Shown: positions 51,643 through 59,731 of the stretch, in pieces
Layout: every line of letters starts with the position of its first letter
Position numbering within the stretch: the first letter of the stretch is position 1
From: Absicoccus intestinalis
GTDB lineage: Bacteria > Bacillota_I > Bacilli_A > Erysipelotrichales > Erysipelotrichaceae
Direction of reading: 5' to 3'
Assembly: GCF_033971885.1 (NCBI RefSeq)
Contig: NZ_JALBUS010000001.1
Location: forward strand, 124,001-188,000
DNA length: 64,000 nucleotides
Program-made: the position numbers and the translations under genes
Notes under the pieces: generated by a model
Seen by the model: the letters and a program-made list of their open reading frames with translations, nothing else
Database searches by the model: none
Told to the model about the DNA's origin: nothing

Positions 51643-52119
51643 ATCCGAAGACGAACTTTTCTTTGTGGAAGAAGAGGAAGAACTCGTATCCTGACCAAGC
51701 TTTGCCAACTGATCTTGCAGCTCCACGATCTTTTGGGCCTGCTCTTTATTTTCTTTATTCAATTTCGCGATTTCCTTATCATACGACGTATCCGATTTGG
51801 ATTGCTCCTGCTTTAACTTTTTGACTTGTTTGGTCAATTTTTGATTCTTTTTTTCTAAAGCCGTAATCTCCGCATTTTTGGATACCCGCAATTGATTCAT
51901 AAAATAAATACTGGAACCACCCACGACCAATAATGTCACGATCATACCAATCATCACATAATGAAACACCTTTTTCTTATCGGTCTTGACCACGGTCTCG
52001 ACTTTTTTATGCACCTTGGTTGTTTCCGTAACAGCTTCTTCCGGATATAAATATTCACCACATTTTTCACAATATCGGCGACGATCATCATTTTCATGAC
52101 CGCAATTCTTACAAATCAT
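51640..52119 (-). CDS. Zinc-ribbon membrane protein with coiled coil
   Basis: A 159-residue protein. The N-terminal zinc ribbon is C-x2-C in MICKNCGHE with C-x2-C in RYCEKCGEY. One membrane helix follows (VMIGMIVTLLVVGGSSIYF), then a long coiled coil (about 75-140) and a serine-rich tail. The coiled coil should lie outside the membrane. Function unknown. AGGGGG precedes the ATG at 52119, and it overlaps the upstream patatin gene by 11 bases, so they are co-transcribed. Confidence 0.8.
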   Translation of the reverse strand: MICKNCGHENDDRRRYCEKCGEYLYPEEAVTETTKVHKKVETVVKTDKKKVFHYVMIGMIVTLLVVGGSSIYFMNQLRVSKNAEITALEKKNQKLTKQVKKLKQEQSKSDTSYDKEIAKLNKENKEQAQKIVELQDQLAKLGQDTSSSSSSTKKSSSSD

Positions 52120-53107
52120 TTCGATTCCCCCTATGTAAGTACGCTTGTAAAGCTGGGATACATCGTTTCCCATCGGCATAGCCTAAATAATAGATTTCAG
52201 CCAATCGTGTCGTATCTTTTTCCAATCGACCAATATCGATTGGCTGCGATGGACTGATCATGAAGATACGCCCATCATTGCGTAATTGTTCCAATTCATT
52301 ACACTGACTATTATACCGCATATCCCCTTCTTCTAACACCTTAACTAAGTTCGGATAGTTTAAATACCGTGCCCGGATCATCGCATTGTGATTGGGCTCT
52401 TGCGGATAACGAAATTCAATATCCCGCGTCCGGACAACGACAATATTTTGAAACGCATGATCCAAAGCCCATTGATACGGAATGGCACAAGCACATCCAC
52501 CATCTAGATAGGGTTGTCCTTCGATTTCGACCATTTGCGAGACATACGGCATCGAAGCCGAAGCTGCGACTGCCCCAATGATATCCTTACAAACCCCTTT
52601 TTTCATATATTCAGCTTTTCCCGTTTTACAATTGGTCACCACCGCAATGAAATCGCGATTGGGCGCATTAAAACGCGCCATATCGACTGGCCATTCATTA
52701 TTGAGTTCCAACATCGCAAAATCAAAACCAATGATGCCATGATTGGTTCGCATCGCTTGCAGGCCCACATATCGATCATCATTTCGATACTTCAAATTGA
52801 TATACGCACTCCGACCAATTTGGCCACAAACATATCCGACCCCATTCATTGCACCGGCCGAAACCCCAATGGTCGTACGCAAATTGATATCGGCTTCCAT
52901 CAAAGCATCCAAAACGCCCGATGTATAACACCCACGAAAGGCCCCGCCCTCTAAGACCATACAACCTTCCGTAATCTGATTCGAAGCCATTCCACGAGGC
53001 AGATCATTCAAATTGGCATAGGTCCGAACTTGACGGTCGTATTGCACTTTTTTAACAACTTGTTTTGTTTTGTCTCTTAAATCATCAATGGCAGTAAATT
53101 TATTCAT
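52109..53107 (-). CDS. Patatin-like phospholipase (paralogue A)
   Basis: A 332-residue patatin. The oxyanion loop is MVLEGGAFRGCYTSG, the nucleophile S83 lies in GVSAGAMNG and the catalytic aspartate in YLDGGCACAIPY. It closely resembles the protein at 56452-57354 but has a 30-residue N-terminal extension. It is probably a lipid acyl hydrolase. The only ribosome-site-like AGGA is too close to the ATG, and TACTAT lies exactly six bases before it. Confidence 0.9.
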   Translation of the reverse strand: MNKFTAIDDLRDKTKQVVKKVQYDRQVRTYANLNDLPRGMASNQITEGCMVLEGGAFRGCYTSGVLDALMEADINLRTTIGVSAGAMNGVGYVCGQIGRSAYINLKYRNDDRYVGLQAMRTNHGIIGFDFAMLELNNEWPVDMARFNAPNRDFIAVVTNCKTGKAEYMKKGVCKDIIGAVAASASMPYVSQMVEIEGQPYLDGGCACAIPYQWALDHAFQNIVVVRTRDIEFRYPQEPNHNAMIRARYLNYPNLVKVLEEGDMRYNSQCNELEQLRNDGRIFMISPSQPIDIGRLEKDTTRLAEIYYLGYADGKRCIPALQAYLHRGNRNDL

Positions 53108-53113
53108 GTTCCT

Positions 53114-53121
53114 ATAGTACC
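53114..53121 (-). promoter_or_regulatory. Extended -10 of the paralogue A patatin gene
   Basis: GGTACTAT in the context TGGTACTAT, then AGGAAC and the ATG at 53107. Spacing again places the first transcribed base on the start codon. Confidence 0.45.
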
Positions 53122-53152
53122 ATAAAAAAAGTGCCTAAACATTAGACACTCT
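53122..53152 (-). terminator. Intrinsic terminator after the metallo-hydrolase gene
   Basis: AGTGTCTAA-TGT-TTAGGCACT with one mismatch, followed by T7 on the minus strand. It closes the aldolase operon. Confidence 0.82.
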
Positions 53153-53756
53153 TTTCAAAAAGAATAATTTCCGAAGGGGAATCTTTCGTGTAAGTATATA
53201 CAGAATCAACCACATGGACGTTTGCACATAAAGAGACAAAATCATCGATCGAAGCTATTTCCGGATAGCCTTTCTTACCAAAGCGTGCATGCATCGGCAA
53301 GATGACACGAGGTTGGTACACATCGATCAGGGTCTTAGCTTCCAAAGCGGAGATCGTATAATAGCCACCCACTGGAATCATCCAGACATCGCAATCTTGC
53401 AGTGGGTCCATTTGACAAATACAGCCAAGATCACCCAAATGCGCGATTCGATAGCCATCGGCCTCTAAGATCGTCACCTGATTTTTTCCCCGATGTTTGC
53501 CTTGATGATGGTCATGAAAACTATCCACAAAATGAAGGGTCCATGGATTGGATCCTGGTTGGATCGTGACTTGAGAAAGCCCATGATGATCGGCATGATC
53601 ATGCGAACAATGTACGTCATTGGCCAAAAGATGTAAAGGAGGATAGCCCGGTACACTCCCTGTCACATAGGGATCCAACACCATGGTATAGTCTTTATAC
53701 GTCACTTGAAAACAACTATGACCCCACCAACGGAAAGAAACACCTTTATCTTTCAT
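53142..53756 (-). CDS. Metallo-beta-lactamase-fold hydrolase (UlaG/YtkL-like)
   Basis: A 204-residue hydrolase. WWGHSCFQV opens the fold, and the metal motif H-x-H-x-D-H is seen in CSHDHADHHG. DSFHDHHQGKHRGKN and HLGDLGC supply further ligands. The group includes L-ascorbate-6-phosphate lactonase and general metal-dependent hydrolases; I would not name the substrate. The ATG at 53756 overlaps the end of the TIM gene (ATGAAAGATAA). It is the last gene of the aldolase operon. Confidence 0.85.
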   Translation of the reverse strand: MKDKGVSFRWWGHSCFQVTYKDYTMVLDPYVTGSVPGYPPLHLLANDVHCSHDHADHHGLSQVTIQPGSNPWTLHFVDSFHDHHQGKHRGKNQVTILEADGYRIAHLGDLGCICQMDPLQDCDVWMIPVGGYYTISALEAKTLIDVYQPRVILPMHARFGKKGYPEIASIDDFVSLCANVHVVDSVYTYTKDSPSEIILFEKSV

Positions 53757-54426
53757 TCCAAGCTTTGACAATGGCTTCCGCCATTTCACGAACACGTACT
53801 TTTGGATCTGGCGCTTTCAAGATACCCGAAGTAGCCCCTGTACCATCGGCCCCTAATTTGACCACATTGTAACAATCATCGGCCGTGGATACACCCGAAG
53901 CAATCATGACTAGGACATCTGGATCAATTTCTGCAATGGCCTTGCACGTATCGGTCGTATACGAATCATCAGCTACTTGTCCGGTACCAATCAAATCGGT
54001 TGGTTCGGCTAAAACGATATCGGGTTTCATACACGAAACGGCTTTGGCTTCGGTTACCGAATCGGCACAAACGATGGAAATCAAGCCGAGTTCTTTGGCC
54101 CGATTGATGGTCTTATATAAATCACTCAAAGTTTTGGGATTTTCTGCATGGTTCAAGAATAAGGCACCAGCTCCTGCTTCTTTTAACGACTCACCTAAGA
54201 CATGTCCCATGCCACGTCCCGGGGTCAATGGATCCATCGATTGGGCGGTCACGATCACATGTTGGGTATGTTCTTTGATCATGCGAATATCCGCATAAGG
54301 GCACGTAAAGAAAATCGTTAGCCCCGTATCGGCTGCCACTTTATCGGAAGCAATGGCTAGATCCAAACTTTCTTTTCCATATAAATAGGATTTGGGATTG
54401 ACGACTAAAAAAGGTTTTCTTTCCAT
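53746..54426 (-). CDS. Triose-phosphate isomerase, archaeal-type
   Basis: A 226-residue TIM barrel. VNPKSYLYG supplies the Asn/Lys pair. The catalytic histidine region reads FLNHAENP, and the catalytic glutamate lies in VLAEPTDLIGTG. These match the shorter archaeal triose-phosphate isomerases (LNHSE, PPELIGTG) better than the roughly 250-residue bacterial enzyme. The middle segment DPLTPGRGMGHVLGESLKEAGA is also archaeal in style. It could interconvert triose phosphates or act on an analogue. It sits between yjbQ and the metallo-hydrolase, downstream of an aldolase. Confidence 0.85.
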   Translation of the reverse strand: MERKPFLVVNPKSYLYGKESLDLAIASDKVAADTGLTIFFTCPYADIRMIKEHTQHVIVTAQSMDPLTPGRGMGHVLGESLKEAGAGALFLNHAENPKTLSDLYKTINRAKELGLISIVCADSVTEAKAVSCMKPDIVLAEPTDLIGTGQVADDSYTTDTCKAIAEIDPDVLVMIASGVSTADDCYNVVKLGADGTGATSGILKAPDPKVRVREMAEAIVKAWNER

Positions 54427-54429
54427 ATC

Positions 54430-54948
54430 TTATTCTCCTAACACCGTAATGACACAACGACGTTGACGACCGCGTGTACGATCAAAATCCGCAAAATAGA
54501 TATAACCCGTGGAGCCCACACCCAATTTTCCTTCGGTCACATCAAACACTTCACTCGAACCAATCAAGGTAGAACGCAAATGGGCATCCCCATTCCATAG
54601 ATCTTGACGACCATTGGGTAGATACTCTTTCGCATTGGGCCAAGCCTCTACGGCTTTATAATGTTCTTCACCCGGATAGGTATAGGTATTGGCATCTACA
54701 TGATCCGGGAAGATCTTAGCCAAACCGACATTCAAATCATGCTGCAACGATTCATCCCCATTTTCATCCCGATCATGGGCATATTCTTCAAAGAATACCG
54801 AACAGGTGGTATGTGGGGAGATGACCGCACAAATACCGGTTTGTACTCCACTTTCCTCAATAGCTTGACGAACTTCGTCCGTAATATTGATATACGATGT
54901 TGTTTTTCCATGGGATTGTACATGGATCACTTTACGATAAACTGTCAT
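54430..54948 (-). CDS. yjbQ: YjbQ family protein
   Basis: A 172-residue YjbQ/UPF0047 protein, longer than the usual 130-140. It contains ICAVISPHTTCSVFFEEY, the conserved metal-binding histidine and glutamate positions, and HLRSTLIGSSEVFDVTEGKL. Some members show weak thiamine-phosphate synthase activity, but the true role is uncertain. It lies between the aldolase and TIM genes, 10 and 3 bases from them, which suggests a role in the same sugar-phosphate pathway. Confidence 0.9.
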   Translation of the reverse strand: MTVYRKVIHVQSHGKTTSYINITDEVRQAIEESGVQTGICAVISPHTTCSVFFEEYAHDRDENGDESLQHDLNVGLAKIFPDHVDANTYTYPGEEHYKAVEAWPNAKEYLPNGRQDLWNGDAHLRSTLIGSSEVFDVTEGKLGVGSTGYIYFADFDRTRGRQRRCVITVLGE

Positions 54949-54958
54949 ATTCCCTCCT

Positions 54959-55804
54959 CTATTTTTCTACAGGTTGTGTCGCAAACAATTGATAGACATG
55001 ACGCAACATATCTTGCATGCCCTTTTTGGCAGCCGCTTTCATGGTATAGTAATCTTCAACTTCTGGTTCTTTTGGTTCTAAGGCAAAGACTGGTTTTGCT
55101 GCACTGACCATGAAATCCGAATACACATTGATTTTGGCAATGCCTTCGGTAGCACAACGATGTAAATTGTCATCACCACTATTCGATCCACCATGTAAAA
55201 CCAGTGGACAAGAAACAGCCGCTGCCAATTCATGCAAACGATCAAAATTCAATTTTGGTGTACCTTTATACAAACCATGCGCAGTACCGATAGAAACGGC
55301 CAAAGAATCCACTTGACTTTCTTGGGCAAACGTCGTTGCTTCTTCGACGGTCGTATAAATATCGTTATCATCGGCATTTTCATTGGATCCCACATGACCG
55401 ATTTCCCCTTCAACGACTACCCCATGGGCATGGGCATAATCGACAACTTTTTTCGTTAAGGCAATGTTTTCAGCCATTGGCAATTTGGATCCATCGATCA
55501 TGACCGAAGTAAAGCCCAAATCAATGGCTTTCTTACAAGTTTCAAAACTTTCTCCATGATCCAAATGAAGAACCACCGGAACACTGGCTTTTTCAGCACG
55601 ATATCGTGCTAGATAGGCCGCTGTCTCTAAATCGATCAACCGATTTAAATGACTTTCCGCTAACGAAATAATAATGGGTAAGTTTTCTTGTTCAGCAACT
55701 TCTAGATGCCATTTTAATGAATCCTCATCGACAAAGTTGGCCGATGGAATCGCAAAATGTCCCGCTTGGGCAGCTTGGAACATCGCTTTTGATGTAACTA
55801 ACAT
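54959..55804 (-). CDS. Class II ketose-bisphosphate aldolase
   Basis: A 281-residue class II aldolase. The zinc histidines lie in HLDHGESFE and LHGGSNSGDD, with GEIGHVGSNEN and AHGLYKG between. It cleaves a ketose 1,6-bisphosphate or tagatose-type substrate to triose phosphates. AAGGAGAG precedes the ATG and a strong promoter lies 34 bases further up. It heads an operon with yjbQ, a TIM and a metallo-hydrolase, so a dedicated sugar-phosphate route is likely. Confidence 0.92.
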   Translation of the reverse strand: MLVTSKAMFQAAQAGHFAIPSANFVDEDSLKWHLEVAEQENLPIIISLAESHLNRLIDLETAAYLARYRAEKASVPVVLHLDHGESFETCKKAIDLGFTSVMIDGSKLPMAENIALTKKVVDYAHAHGVVVEGEIGHVGSNENADDNDIYTTVEEATTFAQESQVDSLAVSIGTAHGLYKGTPKLNFDRLHELAAAVSCPLVLHGGSNSGDDNLHRCATEGIAKINVYSDFMVSAAKPVFALEPKEPEVEDYYTMKAAAKKGMQDMLRHVYQLFATQPVEK

Positions 55805-55837
55805 GTATATACTCTCCTTAAAAATATCTCTGGCCCC

Positions 55838-55866
55838 ATTATACGATGAGTTTGTACTAAATACAA
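55838..55866 (-). promoter_or_regulatory. Promoter of the aldolase operon
   Basis: TTGTAT (55866-55861), 17-base spacer and a perfect TATAAT (55843-55838) on the minus strand. Confidence 0.78.
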
Positions 55867-55907
55867 TATAACTTTTGACTTTTTGACATAATTTTGTTAG
55901 GACATTT

Positions 55908-55936
55908 AAAAAGCGCTACTTCTTCAGTAGCGCGAT
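55908..55936 (-). terminator. Intrinsic terminator after the small alpha/beta hydrolase
   Basis: GCGCTACT-GAAG-AAGTAGCGC followed by T5 on the minus strand, overlapping the stop codon. Confidence 0.9.
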
Positions 55937-56455
55937 AATGGCATCTATCGTTTTTAAGTTGGTTGAAATATCCTGTTTCACTTCGATCCGATGACCACCC
56001 GGAAAACCATGGTATTCGATCGCATGCGCTTGGCAATACGCTCGCAAGATGGCTGGATCCAAGACTTTATCTTCGTTTCCAGCAATGACCATACACCCAC
56101 GATCCAAGTAAGGCAAGGTTTGGTGGATCGGTGTCAAATAAATTTGTTGGCATGCAATGTGTAGGGCTTGTTGCGCCCAACCTGCGACAACGGTTCCTAA
56201 ACTTTTCGAAACAAAGATCACGGTCTCATAGCTTGCATAATCAACGGATTGCAGCTGCGGGAAACAATATTGTTTGGCCGCTTCAATTTCGGCAGTGATA
56301 TCTTGATTGTGAAATTCAACTTGATCAAATTGTGAGCCATACGAAACGGGTACGACTTCATAGCCTTGTTGGCGATAATACCAACCGGGATAATACAACA
56401 AGGGCATATCCACTGTATAGCGAATGCCCGGAAACAATAAGACTAAACCTTTCAT
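55916..56455 (-). CDS. Small alpha/beta hydrolase
   Basis: A 179-residue compact hydrolase. LLFPGIRYTVDMPLLYY opens the fold, the nucleophile elbow is FVSKSLGTVVA, AGNEDKVLD gives the acid and GFPGGHRIEV the histidine. The group resembles small esterases of unknown substrate. It overlaps the patatin gene by four bases, so the two lipid-hydrolase-like proteins are made together. Confidence 0.8.
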   Translation of the reverse strand: MKGLVLLFPGIRYTVDMPLLYYPGWYYRQQGYEVVPVSYGSQFDQVEFHNQDITAEIEAAKQYCFPQLQSVDYASYETVIFVSKSLGTVVAGWAQQALHIACQQIYLTPIHQTLPYLDRGCMVIAGNEDKVLDPAILRAYCQAHAIEYHGFPGGHRIEVKQDISTNLKTIDAIIALLKK

Positions 56456-57354
56456 TTTGTCGCCTCCAAATAGGTTTTTAACTGGGCCAATTGCCCCTTG
56501 GCATCTTCATAGCCCAAATAATACAATTGGCCTAATTTATCCATATTGGATTCCAAGCGCGAAATTGTGATGGGCTCACTCGGATAGAAAGTAAAGATGC
56601 GATGGGTATCGGTCAATTGATCGATGCGATCACATTCTTCATTATACCGCCGATTGCTTGTATCCAGCTGTTGTTGAAAAGCTGGATAGTCTTTATAAAA
56701 AAGCCGATGGATTCTATGCATGGTATGTTCCTTTTTACGATAGGAACGCGGACGCGTGCGTACCACGACGATTTTTTCATACCCCTGATCAATGGCCCAT
56801 TGCACCGGGATCTTCACGCTACATCCACCATCCAGATACAAACCACCCTGCATCTTGATGGGTTTGGATACATAGGGCATCGAAGCCGACGCTTCGACCG
56901 CCTTGAAGATATCATCACAACGACTCTTTTCAAAATAGGTAGCTTTTCCGGTTTCCAGATCGGTACAAACTGCTACAAATCGTCGTTCTTTTTGATAGAA
57001 CGTATCCAGATCCCAGGGATGTTCTTGGGCAAATCGACCCTTGAACACAAAATCAAAACCAATGATACCGGTATTTTGGGTATGCAGACCAACATATTCG
57101 GGATCATGGCGATATTTCAAATTTAATAAAGCACTCCGACCAATTTGGCCCATCGTATAGCTAAGACCATTCATGGCTCCACCGCTAACCCCAATGGTAC
57201 AATCCAAATTGATATCGGCCTGCATCAAAGCATCCAAGACACCTTCTGAATAAAGGGCACGAAAGGCCCCACCTTCTAAGACCATACAGCCATGGATCAA
57301 GCGGTTGGATGCATGGCCAGATGGTAGATCATCGATCCCAAAAAATGTTTTCAT
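56452..57354 (-). CDS. Patatin-like phospholipase (paralogue B)
   Basis: A 300-residue patatin. It has LPSGHASNRLIHG and MVLEGGAFRALYSEG, nucleophile S57 in GVSGGAMNG and the aspartate in YLDGGCSVKIPVQ. It shares most of its length with the protein at 52109-53107. The ATG at 57354 has GGAGG five bases upstream; starts further up run into the terminator of the preceding gene. Confidence 0.9.
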   Translation of the reverse strand: MKTFFGIDDLPSGHASNRLIHGCMVLEGGAFRALYSEGVLDALMQADINLDCTIGVSGGAMNGLSYTMGQIGRSALLNLKYRHDPEYVGLHTQNTGIIGFDFVFKGRFAQEHPWDLDTFYQKERRFVAVCTDLETGKATYFEKSRCDDIFKAVEASASMPYVSKPIKMQGGLYLDGGCSVKIPVQWAIDQGYEKIVVVRTRPRSYRKKEHTMHRIHRLFYKDYPAFQQQLDTSNRRYNEECDRIDQLTDTHRIFTFYPSEPITISRLESNMDKLGQLYYLGYEDAKGQLAQLKTYLEATK

Positions 57355-57365
57355 CATTTCCTCCA

Positions 57366-57393
57366 TTGAAAAAGAAATCCTCTTCAGGATTTC
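57366..57393 (-). terminator. Intrinsic terminator after the winged-helix gene
   Basis: GAAATCC-TGAAGA-GGATTTC followed by T5 on the minus strand. It lies immediately before the patatin ribosome binding site. Confidence 0.87.
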
Positions 57394-57680
57394 TCTGTCG
57401 TTGTTTCGGCCCATTGGAAGATCTCATCCAAGACCGGCACCAAGGCTTGGCCGTCTTTGGTGAAAGTATACCCACCTTGTTCGCATTGTAAGACATGGTA
57501 TGTCATCAATTCCGATAGGGCTTGTTTTAGATCCGTATTGGTCACATAAATGATGTAGCCACGAATTTGTTCATACGTTGCGTTTTCATGATGAGAAATA
57601 TACCATAAAATGGGAATGGCTAAGTGATTTCCCAGTGCATGACGAATATAATTCATGATTGATCTTTCGCTTTGTGACAT
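57384..57680 (-). CDS. Winged-helix protein, HxlR/PadR-like
   Basis: A 98-residue winged-helix protein: LAIPILWYISHHENATYEQIRGYI, then LKQALSELMTYHVLQC and a wing with GYTFTKDGQALVPVLDEIFQWAE. The layout fits small HxlR-type regulators, though the HxlR cysteine near the N-terminus is missing. GAGGAGTAAC precedes the ATG. It is the last gene before a terminator; target unknown. Confidence 0.72.
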   Translation of the reverse strand: MSQSERSIMNYIRHALGNHLAIPILWYISHHENATYEQIRGYIIYVTNTDLKQALSELMTYHVLQCEQGGYTFTKDGQALVPVLDEIFQWAETTTEKS

Positions 57681-57682
57681 TG

Positions 57683-58111
57683 TTACTCCTCAATCTGATA
57701 TTCATACCAATTGCCCAAATGGGGCTGAAAGCCAAAATTCACAAACATATTGGCCGTTTGAATATTTCCTTCCGGAATAAAGAGATGCACTTTCGTAACT
57801 TGATTGACGCGCATCTTCTCAAGAGCATCTTGTACCATGATATTCAACATGCCCTTGCCAAAATAAGCCGGATGGATGGCGATATGGGTGATCCAAGCTT
57901 CTCTTTCTTTTTCATCAAGGATCAATGCCCCCACCAGGGTATCGTATTGAAAACACAAAAATACTTTTTCATTCTGAATGGCTTCTTGTAACAGATCCTC
58001 ATTGACTTCCATCAGGGCATGTTCTTTATCCGTATGTTTCATACAATATTGATAAAAATAACGAACCCGTGGAAATTCGCCCACATTGGCTTTACGAATA
58101 TCTAATGACAT
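57683..58111 (-). CDS. GNAT-family N-acetyltransferase
   Basis: A 142-residue GNAT protein. AWITHIAIHPAYFGKGMLNIMV is the acetyl-CoA-binding element and MFVNFGFQP the C-terminal signature. Substrate unknown. The ATG at 58111 follows GGAGCAAGGAATC; the 23 residues upstream in frame overlap the preceding gene and were dropped. Confidence 0.86.
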   Translation of the reverse strand: MSLDIRKANVGEFPRVRYFYQYCMKHTDKEHALMEVNEDLLQEAIQNEKVFLCFQYDTLVGALILDEKEREAWITHIAIHPAYFGKGMLNIMVQDALEKMRVNQVTKVHLFIPEGNIQTANMFVNFGFQPHLGNWYEYQIEE

Positions 58112-58145
58112 GATTCCTTGCTCCGTAACAATACTATACCACAAA

Positions 58146-59054
58146 TTAGAGATCAGAATATAGGTTTTCTGGATAGACACCCTGCTTGATCAACGCCCGA
58201 AAACTCTTTTCCACCACCGGTTTATCTTCTTGATACGTTACACCAAACCAAGTATCGGGTGTCTCCAATACTTTGACTTTTATGCGGTTTTCCTTTAAAA
58301 GATCCCCAATCCAGATGGGTAATAAATATTCCCCCGTTTCATGATTCTTAGGATCGGATAAAAACGTTTTGAACCCTTCTTCTAACAGGGGAAGGAAGGC
58401 TTGGGTAAAGCCCCACATATTCATGGACACATGCGAATGGACATCAATCGTCTGTCCATGGCTTTGCGCCCCCTCTGGGGTTTTTTCAATGTCATGCGTT
58501 TCTACGATCGACGTCAAGAAATCATTCTTTGTCTGACATAGGCCCCGTGTGACCGTACCATTTTCACTCAAGGTATTCTTTAAAATGAAACCAGCCATAC
58601 AATAGGTGTTTGGATCGGTATTGGTTTGAAGAAAATCATAGATCATCGAAAAAGCATGTTTGCCATAATAATCATCGGCATTGATGACACAGAAAGGTCC
58701 ATCGATATAGGCTTTTGCGGCCAATACGGCTTGCCCGGTTCCCCATGGTTTGGTCCGTGTGGATGGACAAGTAAAGCCAGCGGGCAAATCTTCCAAAGCC
58801 TGGAAACAGTAATGGATCGCAATCTCTTTGTCTTTGACTACCTCTTCAATGCGGTTACCAATCCGTTCTTTGAAATCTTCTTCAATGTCTTTGCGAATGA
58901 TAAAGATCAATTGATCAAATCCAGCTTGGATGGCATCATGAATGGAATAATCCATGATGATCTCATCGTGCAAACCAACGGGTTCCAATTGTTTGATGCC
59001 CGTGCCAAATCGACTGCCCAAGCCAGCCGCCATAATGACTAATGATGTATGCAT
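58146..59054 (-). CDS. NTP transferase family nucleotidyltransferase
   Basis: A 302-residue GT-A nucleotidyltransferase. The N-terminal VIMAAGLGSRFGTGIKQ binds the nucleotide, KPWGTGQAVLAAK follows, and INADDYYG holds the metal aspartates. It would activate a sugar phosphate or similar with an NTP. The extension after residue 200 fits sugar-nucleotide pyrophosphorylase-like proteins of unknown product. AGAGGTTT precedes the ATG. It follows the hexapeptide protein gene by 12 bases, and the two may act together. Confidence 0.85.
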   Translation of the reverse strand: MHTSLVIMAAGLGSRFGTGIKQLEPVGLHDEIIMDYSIHDAIQAGFDQLIFIIRKDIEEDFKERIGNRIEEVVKDKEIAIHYCFQALEDLPAGFTCPSTRTKPWGTGQAVLAAKAYIDGPFCVINADDYYGKHAFSMIYDFLQTNTDPNTYCMAGFILKNTLSENGTVTRGLCQTKNDFLTSIVETHDIEKTPEGAQSHGQTIDVHSHVSMNMWGFTQAFLPLLEEGFKTFLSDPKNHETGEYLLPIWIGDLLKENRIKVKVLETPDTWFGVTYQEDKPVVEKSFRALIKQGVYPENLYSDL

Positions 59055-59066
59055 ATAAACCTCTTT

Positions 59067-59717
59067 CTATCGCTTCGCAACCACGATGCCACCGGTCTTG
59101 ACAATACTATGTGACGGAATCACACCGCGTACACAAGATACGGGATAAATATTCGAATAGGGACCAATAACCGTTCCCGGATTTAACACACTGTTACAAC
59201 CTACTTCCACATGGTCACCCAACATGGCTCCAAATTTCTTCAATCCAGTTTCGATGTCTTCTAATCCATGCACAACGACCAAGGTCTTATCACTTTTGAC
59301 ATTGGACGTGATCGAGCCAGCTCCCATATGCGAATAATAACCTAAAATACTATCGCCCACATAGTTATAATGTGGCGTCTGTACATGATCAAACAAGATC
59401 ACATTTTTTAATTCCACGCTGTTACCAACTACACAATCGGCCCCAACCAAAGCACTGGAACGAATAAAGGCACAATGACGAACTTCGGTACGAGGACCAA
59501 TGATGCAAGGGGCACCCAAGTAAGCCGTTGGTGCCACGATGGCACTTTCATGCACCCAAACATGTTCACAAACTTCATGATAGTCGCTCGAAAGAGTGGG
59601 TCCCAATTCTAAGATAAAATCCTTGATTCCTTTCAAGGCTTGCCAAGGATAGGTAAATTGAGATAAATACTCTTTCGCTAGCGTATGATCTAAATCATAC
59701 ATATCTTTCATTTCCAT
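59067..59717 (-). CDS. Left-handed beta-helix (hexapeptide repeat) protein, GlmU-like
   Basis: A 216-residue protein. The first 55 residues are helical and the rest is a left-handed beta helix of hexapeptide repeats: AIVAPTAYLGAPCIIGPRTEV, then ALVGADCVVGNSVEL and LNPGTVIGPYSNIYP. It resembles the acetyltransferase half of GlmU-type proteins. With the separate nucleotidyltransferase downstream it may reconstitute a two-protein sugar-activating pair. The start is not certain; a second ATG lies two codons in. Confidence 0.82.
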   Translation of the reverse strand: MEMKDMYDLDHTLAKEYLSQFTYPWQALKGIKDFILELGPTLSSDYHEVCEHVWVHESAIVAPTAYLGAPCIIGPRTEVRHCAFIRSSALVGADCVVGNSVELKNVILFDHVQTPHYNYVGDSILGYYSHMGAGSITSNVKSDKTLVVVHGLEDIETGLKKFGAMLGDHVEVGCNSVLNPGTVIGPYSNIYPVSCVRGVIPSHSIVKTGGIVVAKR

Positions 59718-59731
59718 ACAAAACTCACTTT

